Shown here piece by piece: positions 46,019-53,690 of a stretch of DNA of 64,000 nt. A program made the translations under genes and the position numbers. The stretch is from Hymenobacter sedentarius (GTDB lineage Bacteria; Bacteroidota; Bacteroidia; Cytophagales; Hymenobacteraceae), in the NCBI RefSeq assembly GCF_001507645.1, contig NZ_CP013909.1, forward strand, positions 1,426,001 through 1,490,000, given 5' to 3'. The notes under the pieces are model-generated. The model did not search any database, was not told where the DNA came from, and saw nothing but the letters and a program-made list of their open reading frames with translations. Within the stretch, counting starts at the first letter, position 1, and every line of letters starts with the position of its first letter.

Positions 46019-47077
46019 CTAGCTGAGCTTTACCCGGGGGTCGAGCACGGCGTAGAGCACGTCTACCACGATGTTTATCAACACAAATAGGGCGGCCACA
46101 AACAGCGTGGCGCCCATTACTACCGGGAAGTCCAGGTTTTCTACTGCACGTAGCGTCACGGTGCCCAGGCCTTTCCAGTTGAAGATGTATTCGATGAAAA
46201 ACGCGCCCGCCATGAGCGAAGCGAGCCAGCCGGATACAGCCGTCACCACGGGGTTGAGGGCATTGCGCAGGGCGTGGTGCAGCACGGTGGCCGTTTTGCT
46301 TAGGCCCTTGGCCCGGGCCGTGCGGATGTAGTCCTGGCTCAACACGTCGAGCATGCTCGAGCGGGTAAGCTGCGTGATGATGGCCAGCGGCCGGATGCCC
46401 AGCGCAATGGCCGGCAGCAGCAGGTTGCGCAGCACCAGGTGGCGTTCGCCTGTGAAGGGGTCGGTTTCGTAGAGCTGCCCGGTGAGGCTCAGGCCGGTCC
46501 AGCGGCTCCAGTAGAAGCCAAACGTGACGGCAATGGCAATGGCCGCCACAAACGACGGCACCGAGATGCCCAGCACCGACGTGGTGACCAGCGAGCGGTC
46601 CAGCGCCGAGTGGGGCCGCAGCGCCGCCGCCACGCCAAATGCCACGCCCCCGATGCTGGCAATGACCATGGCCGCCAGCGCCAGCCACATGGTGCCGGGG
46701 AAGTAGTCGAGCAGGATGCGCAGCACATCCTTATTGCTTTGGAAGGAGCGGCGCAGGTACGGCTTTTTCAGCACCAGGACCCGGCTGCCCAGCGGCAGCA
46801 GCGCCACGCCCCCGTAGCGGGCCTGGCCGGCCGAATCGCGCGGGTGCAGCCCGAGCGGCGACACGTCGTTGAGGTAGCCCGCCAGGCGGGTGGGCAGGGG
46901 CTGGTCGAGGCCGAGGTCGGCGGTGATGGCGGCTTTGGTGGCCAGGTCGGTGCGTTGGCCAGCCAGCAGGGCGGCCGGGTCGCCGGGCAGCACATTGAAC
47001 AGCAGAAACACCGTGCACGCCACGCCCACAAGGACCAGCAGGCCCTGGGCCAAGCGACGGAGGATAAAAGAGAGCAT
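46019..47077 (-). CDS. ABC transporter permease, DppB/OppB type
   Basis: A 352-residue inner-membrane permease of peptide or nickel importers. ATG 47077 (MLSFILRRLAQGLLVLVGV) fits the conserved family start. It has a first helix, a periplasmic segment with NVLPGDPAALLAGQRTD, five further helices, and the EAA loop in DYIRTARAKGLSKTATVLHHALRNALNPVV that docks with the ATPase. The end (LDPRVKLS) is also typical (DPR). An insertion of about 25 residues lies between residues 85 and 115. No second permease (DppC), ATPase or binding protein is adjacent, so it is an orphan in this window. Substrate unknown. Confidence 0.9.
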   Translation of the reverse strand: MLSFILRRLAQGLLVLVGVACTVFLLFNVLPGDPAALLAGQRTDLATKAAITADLGLDQPLPTRLAGYLNDVSPLGLHPRDSAGQARYGGVALLPLGSRVLVLKKPYLRRSFQSNKDVLRILLDYFPGTMWLALAAMVIASIGGVAFGVAAALRPHSALDRSLVTTSVLGISVPSFVAAIAIAVTFGFYWSRWTGLSLTGQLYETDPFTGERHLVLRNLLLPAIALGIRPLAIITQLTRSSMLDVLSQDYIRTARAKGLSKTATVLHHALRNALNPVVTAVSGWLASLMAGAFFIEYIFNWKGLGTVTLRAVENLDFPVVMGATLFVAALFVLINIVVDVLYAVLDPRVKLS

Positions 47078-47104
47078 TAATTGGGAAGGAACAGGCGTAT
47101 TAAA

Positions 47105-47213
47105 CAAAGAACGTCATGCCGAGCGCAGCCGAGGCATTTCGCTCGCCTCGTTGAACGATTGAGTTATTGCTGCCCGCGAGATGCTTCGACCAGCTCAGCA
47201 TAACGTTCTTTTT
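47105..47213. repeat. Palindromic element A, copy 1 (diverged)
   Basis: Inverted arms of about 37 bp (left starting AAGAACGTCATGCCGAGCGC, right ending CAGCATAACGTTCTTTTT) with several mismatches and a 36-nt loop. Same family as 55908-56008 and 58385-58544. It fills the gap between the ABC permease start and the DoxX-like gene stop. Confidence 0.8.
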
Positions 47214-47215
47214 AC

Positions 47216-48364
47216 TTACTGCAGCTTCTCCTCCACCTTCCCGATGCTCGGGATGTCGTGGTAGTGGTACTTGCCCTTCACCACGCCGTCTTTCAGCAGG
47301 ACAAAGCCGGGGTTGGAGCGAATTATGGATTTGAGCACCGTGGCATCGGCGTAGTAGAAGGGCACGGCGAAGTTGGCGTTGTGGCGGAACACGTCGAACT
47401 CTTCGGGGCTGCTGCTCGTGATGATGAGCGGCGTGATGTTGCGGCGCGACTGCTTGGCGTCTTCAAACAGCTTGTTGATTTGTTCGTAGCGGTCGCGGTC
47501 GGTTTTGTCGGTGTTCTGCACCACGAGCACCAGCTTGTTGCCGCGCAGCAGCTCGGGGGTGTAGTCGCCTTCGTCGTTCCACACCCGGAAATCGGTGATT
47601 TTGGGCGCGGCTTCGGGGTTGAGGGCCACCATGCTCTTGTAGGTCCAGGTGGAATCGGGGTAGGTGGTGAACTCCTGGGTTTTCCCGTTTTTCTCCATGA
47701 TGTACTTGTAGCGGATTGGCTCGCTGGGCTTCATCAACTTGCCGATGTCGTTGCCCACTTTATAGGGCAGAAAGTCGAAATACGGCAAGTGGCCCAGGGC
47801 CCGCACCCCAATGCCGATGGCAATGGCCGAGGCGAAGGTCATGACCATGACGCCCGTGGTGCCCTGTACAAAGGCGTGGCGCAAAAACCGCTGATGGAAA
47901 AACACAATGCCCCACAGCGCCATCAAAAACAGGTCTTTGATAAACGAAGTCCAGGGCGAGAGCTTGATAAAATCGCCGAAGCAGCCGCAGTCGGTCACCT
48001 TATTGAAAGCCGCCGAGTAGAAGGTGAGAAAGGTGAAGAACAGCAGCAGGCCAAACAGTAGCCACAGCGTAATGCGCAGGTGCCAGCGCAGGAGCAGCGC
48101 CACGCCCAGAATCACCTCCAAAGAGCACAGAATGATGGAAAGCGTGCGGGCGCTGCTCTTAAAAAAGAGGAAGAACGAGCCAAAGTCGGCGGCAAACACC
48201 TCAAAGTATTCCTCCAGCTTGTAGGCCGTGCCCACCGGGTCGTTCAGCTTGATGAGGCCGGAGAAAATGAACAAGGCTCCCAGCAAAAACCACGACACCC
48301 GGGTGACCGTGCGCAAGGGGTGGGGTGCAGGAGCAGTTGCGGTAATGGAGCTGGGTATTGACAT
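47216..48364 (-). CDS. DoxX-like membrane protein, BT_3928 type
   Basis: A 382-residue membrane protein. The N-terminal half (about 22-195) is a DoxX/MauE-like four-to-five-helix domain (VSWFLLGALFIFSGLIKLNDPVG, LEVILGVALLL, LFFTFLTFYSAAFNKVTDCGCFGDFI) with the CGCFGD cysteine motif common in MauE-type redox proteins. The C-terminal half (about 205-382) resembles a thioredoxin-fold extracytoplasmic domain without a CxxC. Located between DUF1599 and the ABC permease on the same strand, an arrangement conserved in Bacteroidota. It may take part in envelope redox or quinol chemistry; exact job unknown. Confidence 0.85.
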   Translation of the reverse strand: MSIPSSITATAPAPHPLRTVTRVSWFLLGALFIFSGLIKLNDPVGTAYKLEEYFEVFAADFGSFFLFFKSSARTLSIILCSLEVILGVALLLRWHLRITLWLLFGLLLFFTFLTFYSAAFNKVTDCGCFGDFIKLSPWTSFIKDLFLMALWGIVFFHQRFLRHAFVQGTTGVMVMTFASAIAIGIGVRALGHLPYFDFLPYKVGNDIGKLMKPSEPIRYKYIMEKNGKTQEFTTYPDSTWTYKSMVALNPEAAPKITDFRVWNDEGDYTPELLRGNKLVLVVQNTDKTDRDRYEQINKLFEDAKQSRRNITPLIITSSSPEEFDVFRHNANFAVPFYYADATVLKSIIRSNPGFVLLKDGVVKGKYHYHDIPSIGKVEEKLQ

Positions 48365-48439
48365 AAGACAAAGTAAGCCCGTGGCAAACGGCCAGGCAAC
48401 GCCCTGGGTTGGGCAGAAACAGAATCATAGCCCAATAAG

Positions 48440-48612
48440 CTCCCCTCCTTACCAAGGAGGGGACGCTGGCGCGACGCGCCAGCTGGGGTGGTTGAATCGT
48501 TGCACGATAGTAGAACGAGTTGGGCTGGAATCGTTCGCCTATCGTGCAACGACTCCAACCACCCCCGTTCTCGCCGTTGGTTCGAACATCCCCTCCTTGC
48601 TAAGGAGGGGAG
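48440..48612. repeat. Composite repeat element B, copy 1
   Basis: A 173-bp unit bounded by two hairpins of the same type, CTCCCCTCCTTACCAAGGAG-GGGA at the left and CCCCTCCTTGCTAAGGAGGGG at the right. It holds an inner GCTGGCGC-GACGCGCCAGC hairpin and short inverted halves (GGGGTGGTTG / CAACCACCCC) as well as ATCGTTGCACGATAG / CTATCGTGCAACGA. A second copy in the same orientation is found at 62189-62388. It fills the gap between the DoxX-like and DUF1599 genes. Confidence 0.85.
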
Positions 48613-48632
48613 TGGTTGTTCTGCTGGGTGGG

Positions 48633-49178
48633 CTACTTTTCTCCGCGCAAAATCAACGCAAACACGGCGTAGTTTAGCATGTCGCGGTAGCTGCCTTCCA
48701 CGCTTTCGCTCACCCAGGCATCGCCGCCGATGTCCTCGAGCTGCTTTACGCGGTGCAGCTTCATCAGAATCAGGTCGGTGATGCTGGCCACGCGCATCTG
48801 GCGCCAGGCCTCGCCGTAGTCGTGGTTTTTGGCCAGCAGCAGGCGGCGGTTTTCGGCGGCTTCGTGGTCGTAGGCGACGGCCACGGCTTCCAGGCTCATG
48901 TCGAGCGGGGTGTCGGGCGGCAAGTGCAGCTGCATCAGGGCAATGAGGCAGTAGTTGATGATGGCCACAAACTCCTCGTTCACGTCGTCGGCCACGAGCT
49001 GCACGCCGGTTTCCTGAATGGTGCGAATGCGGTTGGCCTTGATAAAAATCTGGTCCGTCACCGAGGGCAGGCGGAGAATGCGCCAAGCCGTGCCGTAGTC
49101 GTGGGTTTTGGCTAGGAATAAGGTGCGGCAGCGGGCCAGCAGCAGGTCGTAGTGTTCGGGAGTGGACAGGTCGGGCAC
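48633..49178 (-). CDS. DUF1599 domain protein
   Basis: A 181-residue protein made of two related halves, each with the pattern H-D-Y-G-x-A-W-R: AKTHDYGTAWRILRLPSVTDQIFIKANRIR (about 23-52) and AKNHDYGEAWRQMRVASITDLILMKLHRVK (about 119-148). This is the DUF1599 family, which may bind nucleotides or modify nucleic acids, but its job is unproven. The start appears to be GTG 49178; no ATG exists before residue 81. It lies directly against the palindromic element at 49182-49298. Probably the first gene of the DUF1599, DoxX-like, permease series. Confidence 0.85.
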   Translation of the reverse strand: MPDLSTPEHYDLLLARCRTLFLAKTHDYGTAWRILRLPSVTDQIFIKANRIRTIQETGVQLVADDVNEEFVAIINYCLIALMQLHLPPDTPLDMSLEAVAVAYDHEAAENRRLLLAKNHDYGEAWRQMRVASITDLILMKLHRVKQLEDIGGDAWVSESVEGSYRDMLNYAVFALILRGEK

Positions 49179-49181
49179 AGA

Positions 49182-49298
49182 GTAGGGGCGGGGCTTGCCC
49201 CCGCCCGTCGTTGAACGGGGTTGCGGAAAGTTTCTTTAGGCCGGCGAGTACCTTTCGGGGCGTTTCACCAGCCAGGCGGGGGCGAGCCCCGCCCCTAC
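49182..49298. repeat. Palindromic element C filling the DUF1599-folP intergenic region
   Basis: The 24-bp arms GTAGGGGCGGGGCTTGCCCC-CGCC (49182-49205) and GGCGGGGGCGAGCCCCGCCC-CTAC (49275-49298) are inverted with one mismatch; each arm also contains its own short palindrome. The element leaves only 3 bp to each of the two divergent GTG start codons (49178 and 49302). Confidence 0.85.
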
Positions 49299-49301
49299 AA
49301 C

Positions 49302-50168
49302 GTGCAAGATACTTTGTTCCCCGCCCCCGCCACGCTGCTTTCGCCCCACGGCCGCGTGCTCAGCCTGCGCCAGCCGCAGGTGATGGGCATCCTCAACCTC
49401 ACGCCCGATTCGTTTTTTGCCGGCAGCCGGGTGTCGTCCGAACGCGACCTGCTGGCCCGTGCCGAAGCCATGCTCGCTGCTGGCGCGGCCGTGCTGGACC
49501 TGGGCGCCTACAGCACCCGCCCCGGCGCCGAAGACATCCCGGAAGCGGAAGAAACGCAGCGCTTGCTCCCGGCGCTACAGCTGCTGCGCCGCGCGTTTCC
49601 CCACGCCTTTCTCTCCGTTGATACGTTTCGGGCCCGGGTAGCCCAAGCCGCCGTGGCCGCTGGGGCCGACCTGGTAAACGACGTGGGCGGGGGCCTGCTC
49701 GACCCCACCATGTTTGCCACCGTGGGCCAGCTGCGCGTGCCCTACGTGCTGATGCACCTGCGCGGCACGCCCCAAACCATGGCCCACCTCACCCATTACG
49801 AGGACGACCTGGTGCTCACGCTGCTGCGCTACTTCCGCGACCGCCTGGCCGCCCTGCGCCACGCCGGCGCGGTCGACGTGCTGCTCGACCCCGGCTTCGG
49901 CTTTGCCAAAAACGCGGCCCAAAACCACGAGCTGCTGCGCCGCCTGCCCGAGCTGCACGTGCTGGGCCTGCCTGTGCTGGCCGGGCTGTCGCGCAAAAAG
50001 ATGGTGTACGGCCCGCTGGGCCTGGGCCCCGAGGCCGCGCTCAACGGCACCACGGCCCTGCACATGGTGGCCCTGCAGGGCGGCGCCCGGCTCTTGCGCG
50101 CCCACGACGTGCCCGAAGCTCGTCAAACCATACAATTATTTGCCAATACCTTTTCAATGGCGGAATAA
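49302..50168 (+). CDS. folP: Dihydropteroate synthase
   Basis: FolP (288 residues) condenses p-aminobenzoate with dihydropterin pyrophosphate in folate synthesis; it is the sulfonamide target. Seen are QVMGILNLTPDSFF (residues 26-39, pterin binding), DLGAYSTRPGAEDI, SVDTFRARVAQAAV, GADLVNDVGGG, MHLRGTPQTM, the phosphate-binding VLLDPGFGFAKNAAQNHELL, PVLAGLSRKKM and a final RAHDVPEARQ. The start is most likely GTG 49302 (MQDTLFPAPATLL); longer in-frame starts would be encoded by the palindromic repeat. Followed by cdaA after about 107 bp, an arrangement common in Bacteroidota. Confidence 0.94.
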   Translation: MQDTLFPAPATLLSPHGRVLSLRQPQVMGILNLTPDSFFAGSRVSSERDLLARAEAMLAAGAAVLDLGAYSTRPGAEDIPEAEETQRLLPALQLLRRAFPHAFLSVDTFRARVAQAAVAAGADLVNDVGGGLLDPTMFATVGQLRVPYVLMHLRGTPQTMAHLTHYEDDLVLTLLRYFRDRLAALRHAGAVDVLLDPGFGFAKNAAQNHELLRRLPELHVLGLPVLAGLSRKKMVYGPLGLGPEAALNGTTALHMVALQGGARLLRAHDVPEARQTIQLFANTFSMAE

Positions 50169-50275
50169 AGGCCGTAATTTGAGAAATGGAAAGCTAGCCG
50201 TGCAACGGCCGCGCGTTAGCGCGTCTCTTTTGTTGGCGGTGCTTTGTCTTCCGCTTCCTCTTTCAGCCCCACTCC

Positions 50276-51112
50276 ATGTCCGGCCCTTTCCCCATCAACT
50301 TCCTGCATTTTGGCTGGATTGACGCGGCCGATGTGCTTTTGGTAACGGTGCTGTTGTACCAGCTATACAAGCTGTTGCGCGGCTCGGTGGCGCTGAACGT
50401 AGCCCTGGGCCTGGTGTCTTTCTACCTGCTGTACCTGGTGGTGAAAGCCACGGGCATGGAGCTGCTCACCAAGATTCTGGGCCAGTTTATGAGCGTGGGC
50501 GTGCTGGCCAGCATCATTTTGTTTCAGCAGGAAATCCGGCGGTTTTTGCTGAGCGTGGGCAAGGCCACGACCCTGGAGCGGGTGCGCGGCTGGGCCCGGG
50601 GCCGCTCGCTGGAAGTGGAGCCCATGTCGGTGGGCCCGTTCGTGGAGGCGGCCAAAAGTTTGTCGAATAAGTACACGGGCGCCCTCATCTGCTTCGCCCA
50701 GGCATCGGACCTGACGGCTTTTGCCGAATCCGGCGACCGCCTCGATGCCGAAATCAGCAAGCGCCTGCTGCTTTCCATCTTTAATAAAACCAGCCCCCTG
50801 CACGACGGCGCCGTGATTGTGGCCAACGGCCGCCTGCTGGCTGCCCGCTGCATTCTGCCAGTAAGCGAGAACCCCGACGTGCCCGCCTCGCTCGGCCTGC
50901 GCCACCGCGCTGCCATCGGCCTGAGCGAAGTCACCGACGCCGTGGTGTTGGTTGTAAGCGAAGAAACCGGCGCCATGAGCCTCGTGTACCACGGCGAAGT
51001 GTACCGCAACCTGGCCACGGCCGAGCTACGCATCCGGCTCAACGAGTGGCTGCTGAAAGCCCCCAGCGCTTCTTCCTCCCCAGCCGCCTTATCCGCTGAA
51101 GCGGCCGCCTGA
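50276..51112 (+). CDS. cdaA: Diadenylate cyclase CdaA
   Basis: A 278-residue inner-membrane enzyme that forms cyclic di-AMP from two ATP. Three hydrophobic helices occupy about 15-95 (LLVTVLLYQLYKLL, VALGLVSFYLLYLVV, VGVLASIILF), followed by FQQEIRRFLLSVG. The DAC domain (about 100-260) has YTGALICF, the DGAVIVANGRLLAARC motif (DGA near 177) and GLRHRAAIGLSE (RHR near 208), both needed for catalysis. It lies after folP on the same strand. c-di-AMP is used in osmotic and cell-wall regulation. ATG 50276 fits the family start. Confidence 0.95.
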   Translation: MSGPFPINFLHFGWIDAADVLLVTVLLYQLYKLLRGSVALNVALGLVSFYLLYLVVKATGMELLTKILGQFMSVGVLASIILFQQEIRRFLLSVGKATTLERVRGWARGRSLEVEPMSVGPFVEAAKSLSNKYTGALICFAQASDLTAFAESGDRLDAEISKRLLLSIFNKTSPLHDGAVIVANGRLLAARCILPVSENPDVPASLGLRHRAAIGLSEVTDAVVLVVSEETGAMSLVYHGEVYRNLATAELRIRLNEWLLKAPSASSSPAALSAEAAA

Positions 51113-51249
51113 TTCGCCCCGCGATTTAGATTGTTGAACACTGCAATTCATGCTGTTGCTAAAAGCGACGGCGTATTTGCACAACCCTGACGCTCCTGGC
51201 TCGTTTAAACTAAAAAAGTTAGTTTATTCATTCTAATAAAGTTAGCGTT

Positions 51250-51612
51250 ATGAAAATCGAAGTTGCAAAAGGACAGGACAAAGGGTTTCTGCCCGACGGC
51301 CGCCACACGGTCGAGATTACCGACATCGAAGAAGGCATCAGCGAGCACCAGCAAGTGCCCTTCTTCGCGGCCCGCATGGAAAACGAGGACGGTTTCGTGA
51401 GCCAGCGCTTTTATAATTCGGAAGCCGGCCACCCCATCATTCTGCAGCTCTACTCGGCGGTGGGCATCAAGCCCGAAGAAGGCAAAAGCCTCGATACCAA
51501 GCAGCTCATTGGCAAGCGCCTGTCGGTAGAAGTCAGCGACCATTCCTATGCCGACCCGGCCACTGGCAACGAGCGCACCCTGCGCCAAGCCACCGGCTTC
51601 CGGGCCGCGTAA
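51250..51612 (+). CDS. Hypothetical protein, 120 residues
   Basis: A small soluble protein without signal peptide. The text MKIEVAKGQDKGFLPDGRHTV, VPFFAARMENEDGFVSQRFYN and GKRLSVEVSDHSYADPATGNERTL resembles small beta-rich proteins of the DUF669 or single-strand-binding-like type seen in phages, but I cannot assign the family. The upstream 60 bp are AT-rich (AACTAAAAAAGTTAG near 51209-51225), unlike the neighbours. Followed by a strong hairpin terminator. Possibly an accessory gene. Confidence 0.6.
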   Translation: MKIEVAKGQDKGFLPDGRHTVEITDIEEGISEHQQVPFFAARMENEDGFVSQRFYNSEAGHPIILQLYSAVGIKPEEGKSLDTKQLIGKRLSVEVSDHSYADPATGNERTLRQATGFRAA

Positions 51613-51632
51613 GCAGCCCCTAACCCCAGCAA

Positions 51633-51672
51633 TAAAAACACCCGCGGACCAGATGGTCCGCGGGTGTTTTTA
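51633..51672 (+). terminator. Intrinsic terminator after the 120-residue gene
   Basis: A perfect 19-bp inverted repeat (51633-51651 and 51654-51672) with a 2-nt loop, containing AACACCCGCGGACCA, A-tract before and T-tract after. Confidence 0.92.
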
Positions 51673-51753
51673 TGTAGCGCGGCCGTGCCCGGAAGGGACT
51701 CTGTAGTCCGCGTATTGTTCGCGCCAACGCGGACTACACATTCCGCGCTACAT
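51672..51753. repeat. Palindromic element D
   Basis: Nested inverted pairs: ATGTAGCGCGG (51672-51682) with CCGCGCTACAT (51743-51753), and TGTAGTCCGCGT (51702-51713) with ACGCGGACTACA (51727-51738). It follows directly on the preceding terminator and ends 4 bp before the kbl stop codon. Only one copy in the window. Confidence 0.75.
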
Positions 51754-51757
51754 CACC

Positions 51758-53005
51758 TCACGGCGTGTTCGTCACTACCTGGCCCATGGCCGACTGCGCG
51801 GCGCCCGGCTCCTTGAGCGTGCCCAGCTCTTTGCCCACTTCTATAAAGGCCGCAATGGCCTTGTCCAGATGCGCGCGGGTGTGGCCGGCGCTGAGCTGCA
51901 CCCGGATGCGGGCCTGGCCCTGCGGTACCACGGGGTAGTAGAAGCCCACAACGTAAATACCCTTGTCGAGCATTTTAGCGGCGAATTCCTGGGCCAGCTT
52001 GGCGTCGTAGAGCATGACGGGCACAATGGGGTGCTGGCCGGGCCGGATGTCGAAACCGGCTTCGGTCATCTTCTCGCGGAAGTACTGGGTATTTTCCTCC
52101 AACTGGTCGCGCAGCTGGGTGCTTTCGGTGAGCAGCTCCAGCACGCGCAGCGAAGCACCCACGATGGCAGGGGCCAGCGTGTTGGAAAACAGGTACGGCC
52201 GGCTGCGCTGGCGCAGCATATCGATGATTTCCTTGCGGCCCGAGGTGAAGCCGCCCATGGCGCCGCCCAGCGCCTTGCCCAGCGTGCCGGTGATGATGTC
52301 GATACGGCCCATCACGTCGCGCAGTTCGTGGGTGCCGCGGCCGGTCTTGCCCAGGAAGCCCGAGGAGTGGCATTCGTCCACCATTACCAGGGCCTGGTAC
52401 TTGTCGGCGAGGTCGCAGATTTTATCGAGCTGCGCGATGGTGCCGTCCATGGAAAATGAGCCGTCGGTGACGATGATGCGGTGGCGCGTGCCCTTGGCCT
52501 GGGCGTCCTGGAGCTGCTTTTCCAGGTCGGCCATGTCGTTGTGCTGGTAGCGGTAGCGCTGGGCTTTGCACAGGCGCACGCCGTCGATGATGCTGGCGTG
52601 GTTCAGCGCATCGGAAATAATGGCGTCCTGCTCGTTGAACAGCGGCTCAAACACCCCGCCGTTGGCGTCGAAAGCGGCGGCGTAGAGAATGGTGTCCTCG
52701 GTGCCCAGAAACTCGGCCAGCTTCTTTTCCAGCTGTTTGTGAATGTCCTGCGTGCCGCAGATAAAGCGTACCGACGACATGCCGTAGCCGTGCGAATCAA
52801 TAGCTTCTTTGGCGGCTTTAATCACCTCGGGGTGCGACGACAAGCCCAGGTAGTTGTTGGCGCAGAAGTTCAGCACCTCGCCGGCTTCGTCGGTTTCAAT
52901 TTCGGCGCCTTGGGGCGAGGTGATGATGCGTTCCTTTTTGAAAAGGCCGGCATCCTTGATTTCCTGAAGCTGCTGTTCGAGGTCGGGCTGGAGGGTGGCG
53001 TACAT
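51758..53005 (-). CDS. kbl: Glycine C-acetyltransferase (2-amino-3-ketobutyrate CoA ligase)
   Basis: Kbl (415 residues) splits 2-amino-3-ketobutyrate with CoA into glycine and acetyl-CoA, the second step of threonine breakdown. It is a PLP enzyme of the alpha-oxoamine synthase family: [60 protein letters not shown] with the PLP-binding DxxH, and [17 protein letters not shown], whose lysine binds [16 protein letters not shown] is typical of Kbl rather than BioF or serine palmitoyltransferase. A 15-residue Ala/Pro-rich C-terminal extension is unusual. It is third after the patatin and a membrane protein gene, and the partner dehydrogenase is divergent upstream. Confidence 0.95.
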   Translation of the reverse strand: MYATLQPDLEQQLQEIKDAGLFKKERIITSPQGAEIETDEAGEVLNFCANNYLGLSSHPEVIKAAKEAIDSHGYGMSSVRFICGTQDIHKQLEKKLAEFLGTEDTILYAAAFDANGGVFEPLFNEQDAIISDALNHASIIDGVRLCKAQRYRYQHNDMADLEKQLQDAQAKGTRHRIIVTDGSFSMDGTIAQLDKICDLADKYQALVMVDECHSSGFLGKTGRGTHELRDVMGRIDIITGTLGKALGGAMGGFTSGRKEIIDMLRQRSRPYLFSNTLAPAIVGASLRVLELLTESTQLRDQLEENTQYFREKMTEAGFDIRPGQHPIVPVMLYDAKLAQEFAAKMLDKGIYVVGFYYPVVPQGQARIRVQLSAGHTRAHLDKAIAAFIEVGKELGTLKEPGAAQSAMGQVVTNTP

Positions 53006-53018
53006 GAGTTGGTGGGAA

Positions 53019-53675
53019 TTAAGAATTTTGAATTAAAGAAGTATGGTTCAAGGAGCGGCTTTTAGGCAGCCAGCAGATACGGCGTCGCACCGTTTCGCGC
53101 TGCGCGGCCGGAAACAGCGCTGTTGGACTAGTTGAATAATAAAGCAAGCATGTGATGATAATCTCCGTGCCGTCCTGTAAAGTATACACCTCGTACTCAT
53201 ACGCGTTCCAGGGCGCCCGGCTGTAGTACCGGGCAGAATACTGCACTATACTCACCACCTCCGACACGGCGAAAGTTAGCTGTTGGTCTTGGTTCGTATA
53301 CACCACCCGCTGCTGTAGCTTGTCGACTTCAAGCCGTGTGTGGCGGTCCTGGCGCCAGTAGCTATAGTGTAGACGATTCACAATAAAGGCTATTGCCAGC
53401 CAAGGCATGACAATCAAGCAAAAGACGAATTGTACCTTTAAGGATACACCCTCTTGAGCGGATTCGAGCGGGATAATCTTGGTGAAGGCCATGTATAGAG
53501 CAAAAGCCGCAGCTCCATTGTAAAGCAGGAGCGTCAGCAATATTGAAATATCCTCGCGGCCAAACCGATAAGCAAACGCTTTTACAGGCGTGTCAAGCCT
53601 TCTTGCTTCCAGAAAAAGCATATAAGGCCACGCCAAAAGCAATAGGATGAAAGGTGTGAGCAACCAGTAAATCAT
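53019..53675 (-). CDS. Hypothetical membrane protein
   Basis: A 218-residue protein I cannot assign. The first 115 residues hold three hydrophobic helices (about 2-21, 49-66, 82-100), then a soluble domain with [53 protein letters not shown] follows, which looks like the PH-like (YdbT/bPH) fold with a conserved aromatic pattern. Stop and start distances to kbl (13 bp) and to the patatin gene (15 bp) show co-transcription. It is less GC-rich than its neighbours, perhaps recently acquired. Confidence 0.65.
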   Translation of the reverse strand: MIYWLLTPFILLLLAWPYMLFLEARRLDTPVKAFAYRFGREDISILLTLLLYNGAAAFALYMAFTKIIPLESAQEGVSLKVQFVFCLIVMPWLAIAFIVNRLHYSYWRQDRHTRLEVDKLQQRVVYTNQDQQLTFAVSEVVSIVQYSARYYSRAPWNAYEYEVYTLQDGTEIIITCLLYYSTSPTALFPAAQRETVRRRICWLPKSRSLNHTSLIQNS

Positions 53676-53690
53676 AAGTTGCAGACCTTT

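Noticed and set aside
48440..48612. Possible CRISPR or integron-like repeat
   Set aside because: The repeats are inverted hairpins, not regularly spaced direct repeats, and there are no cas genes or attC-type features.
49221..49301. Upstream TTG start for folP
   Set aside because: The extra 27 codons are encoded by the palindromic element and have no similarity to dihydropteroate synthases.
51758..53005. Cysteate or serine acyltransferase (sulfonolipid or sphingolipid synthase) instead of Kbl
   Set aside because: The motifs [12 protein letters not shown] and [13 protein letters not shown] and the nearby tdh gene point to 2-amino-3-ketobutyrate CoA ligase.
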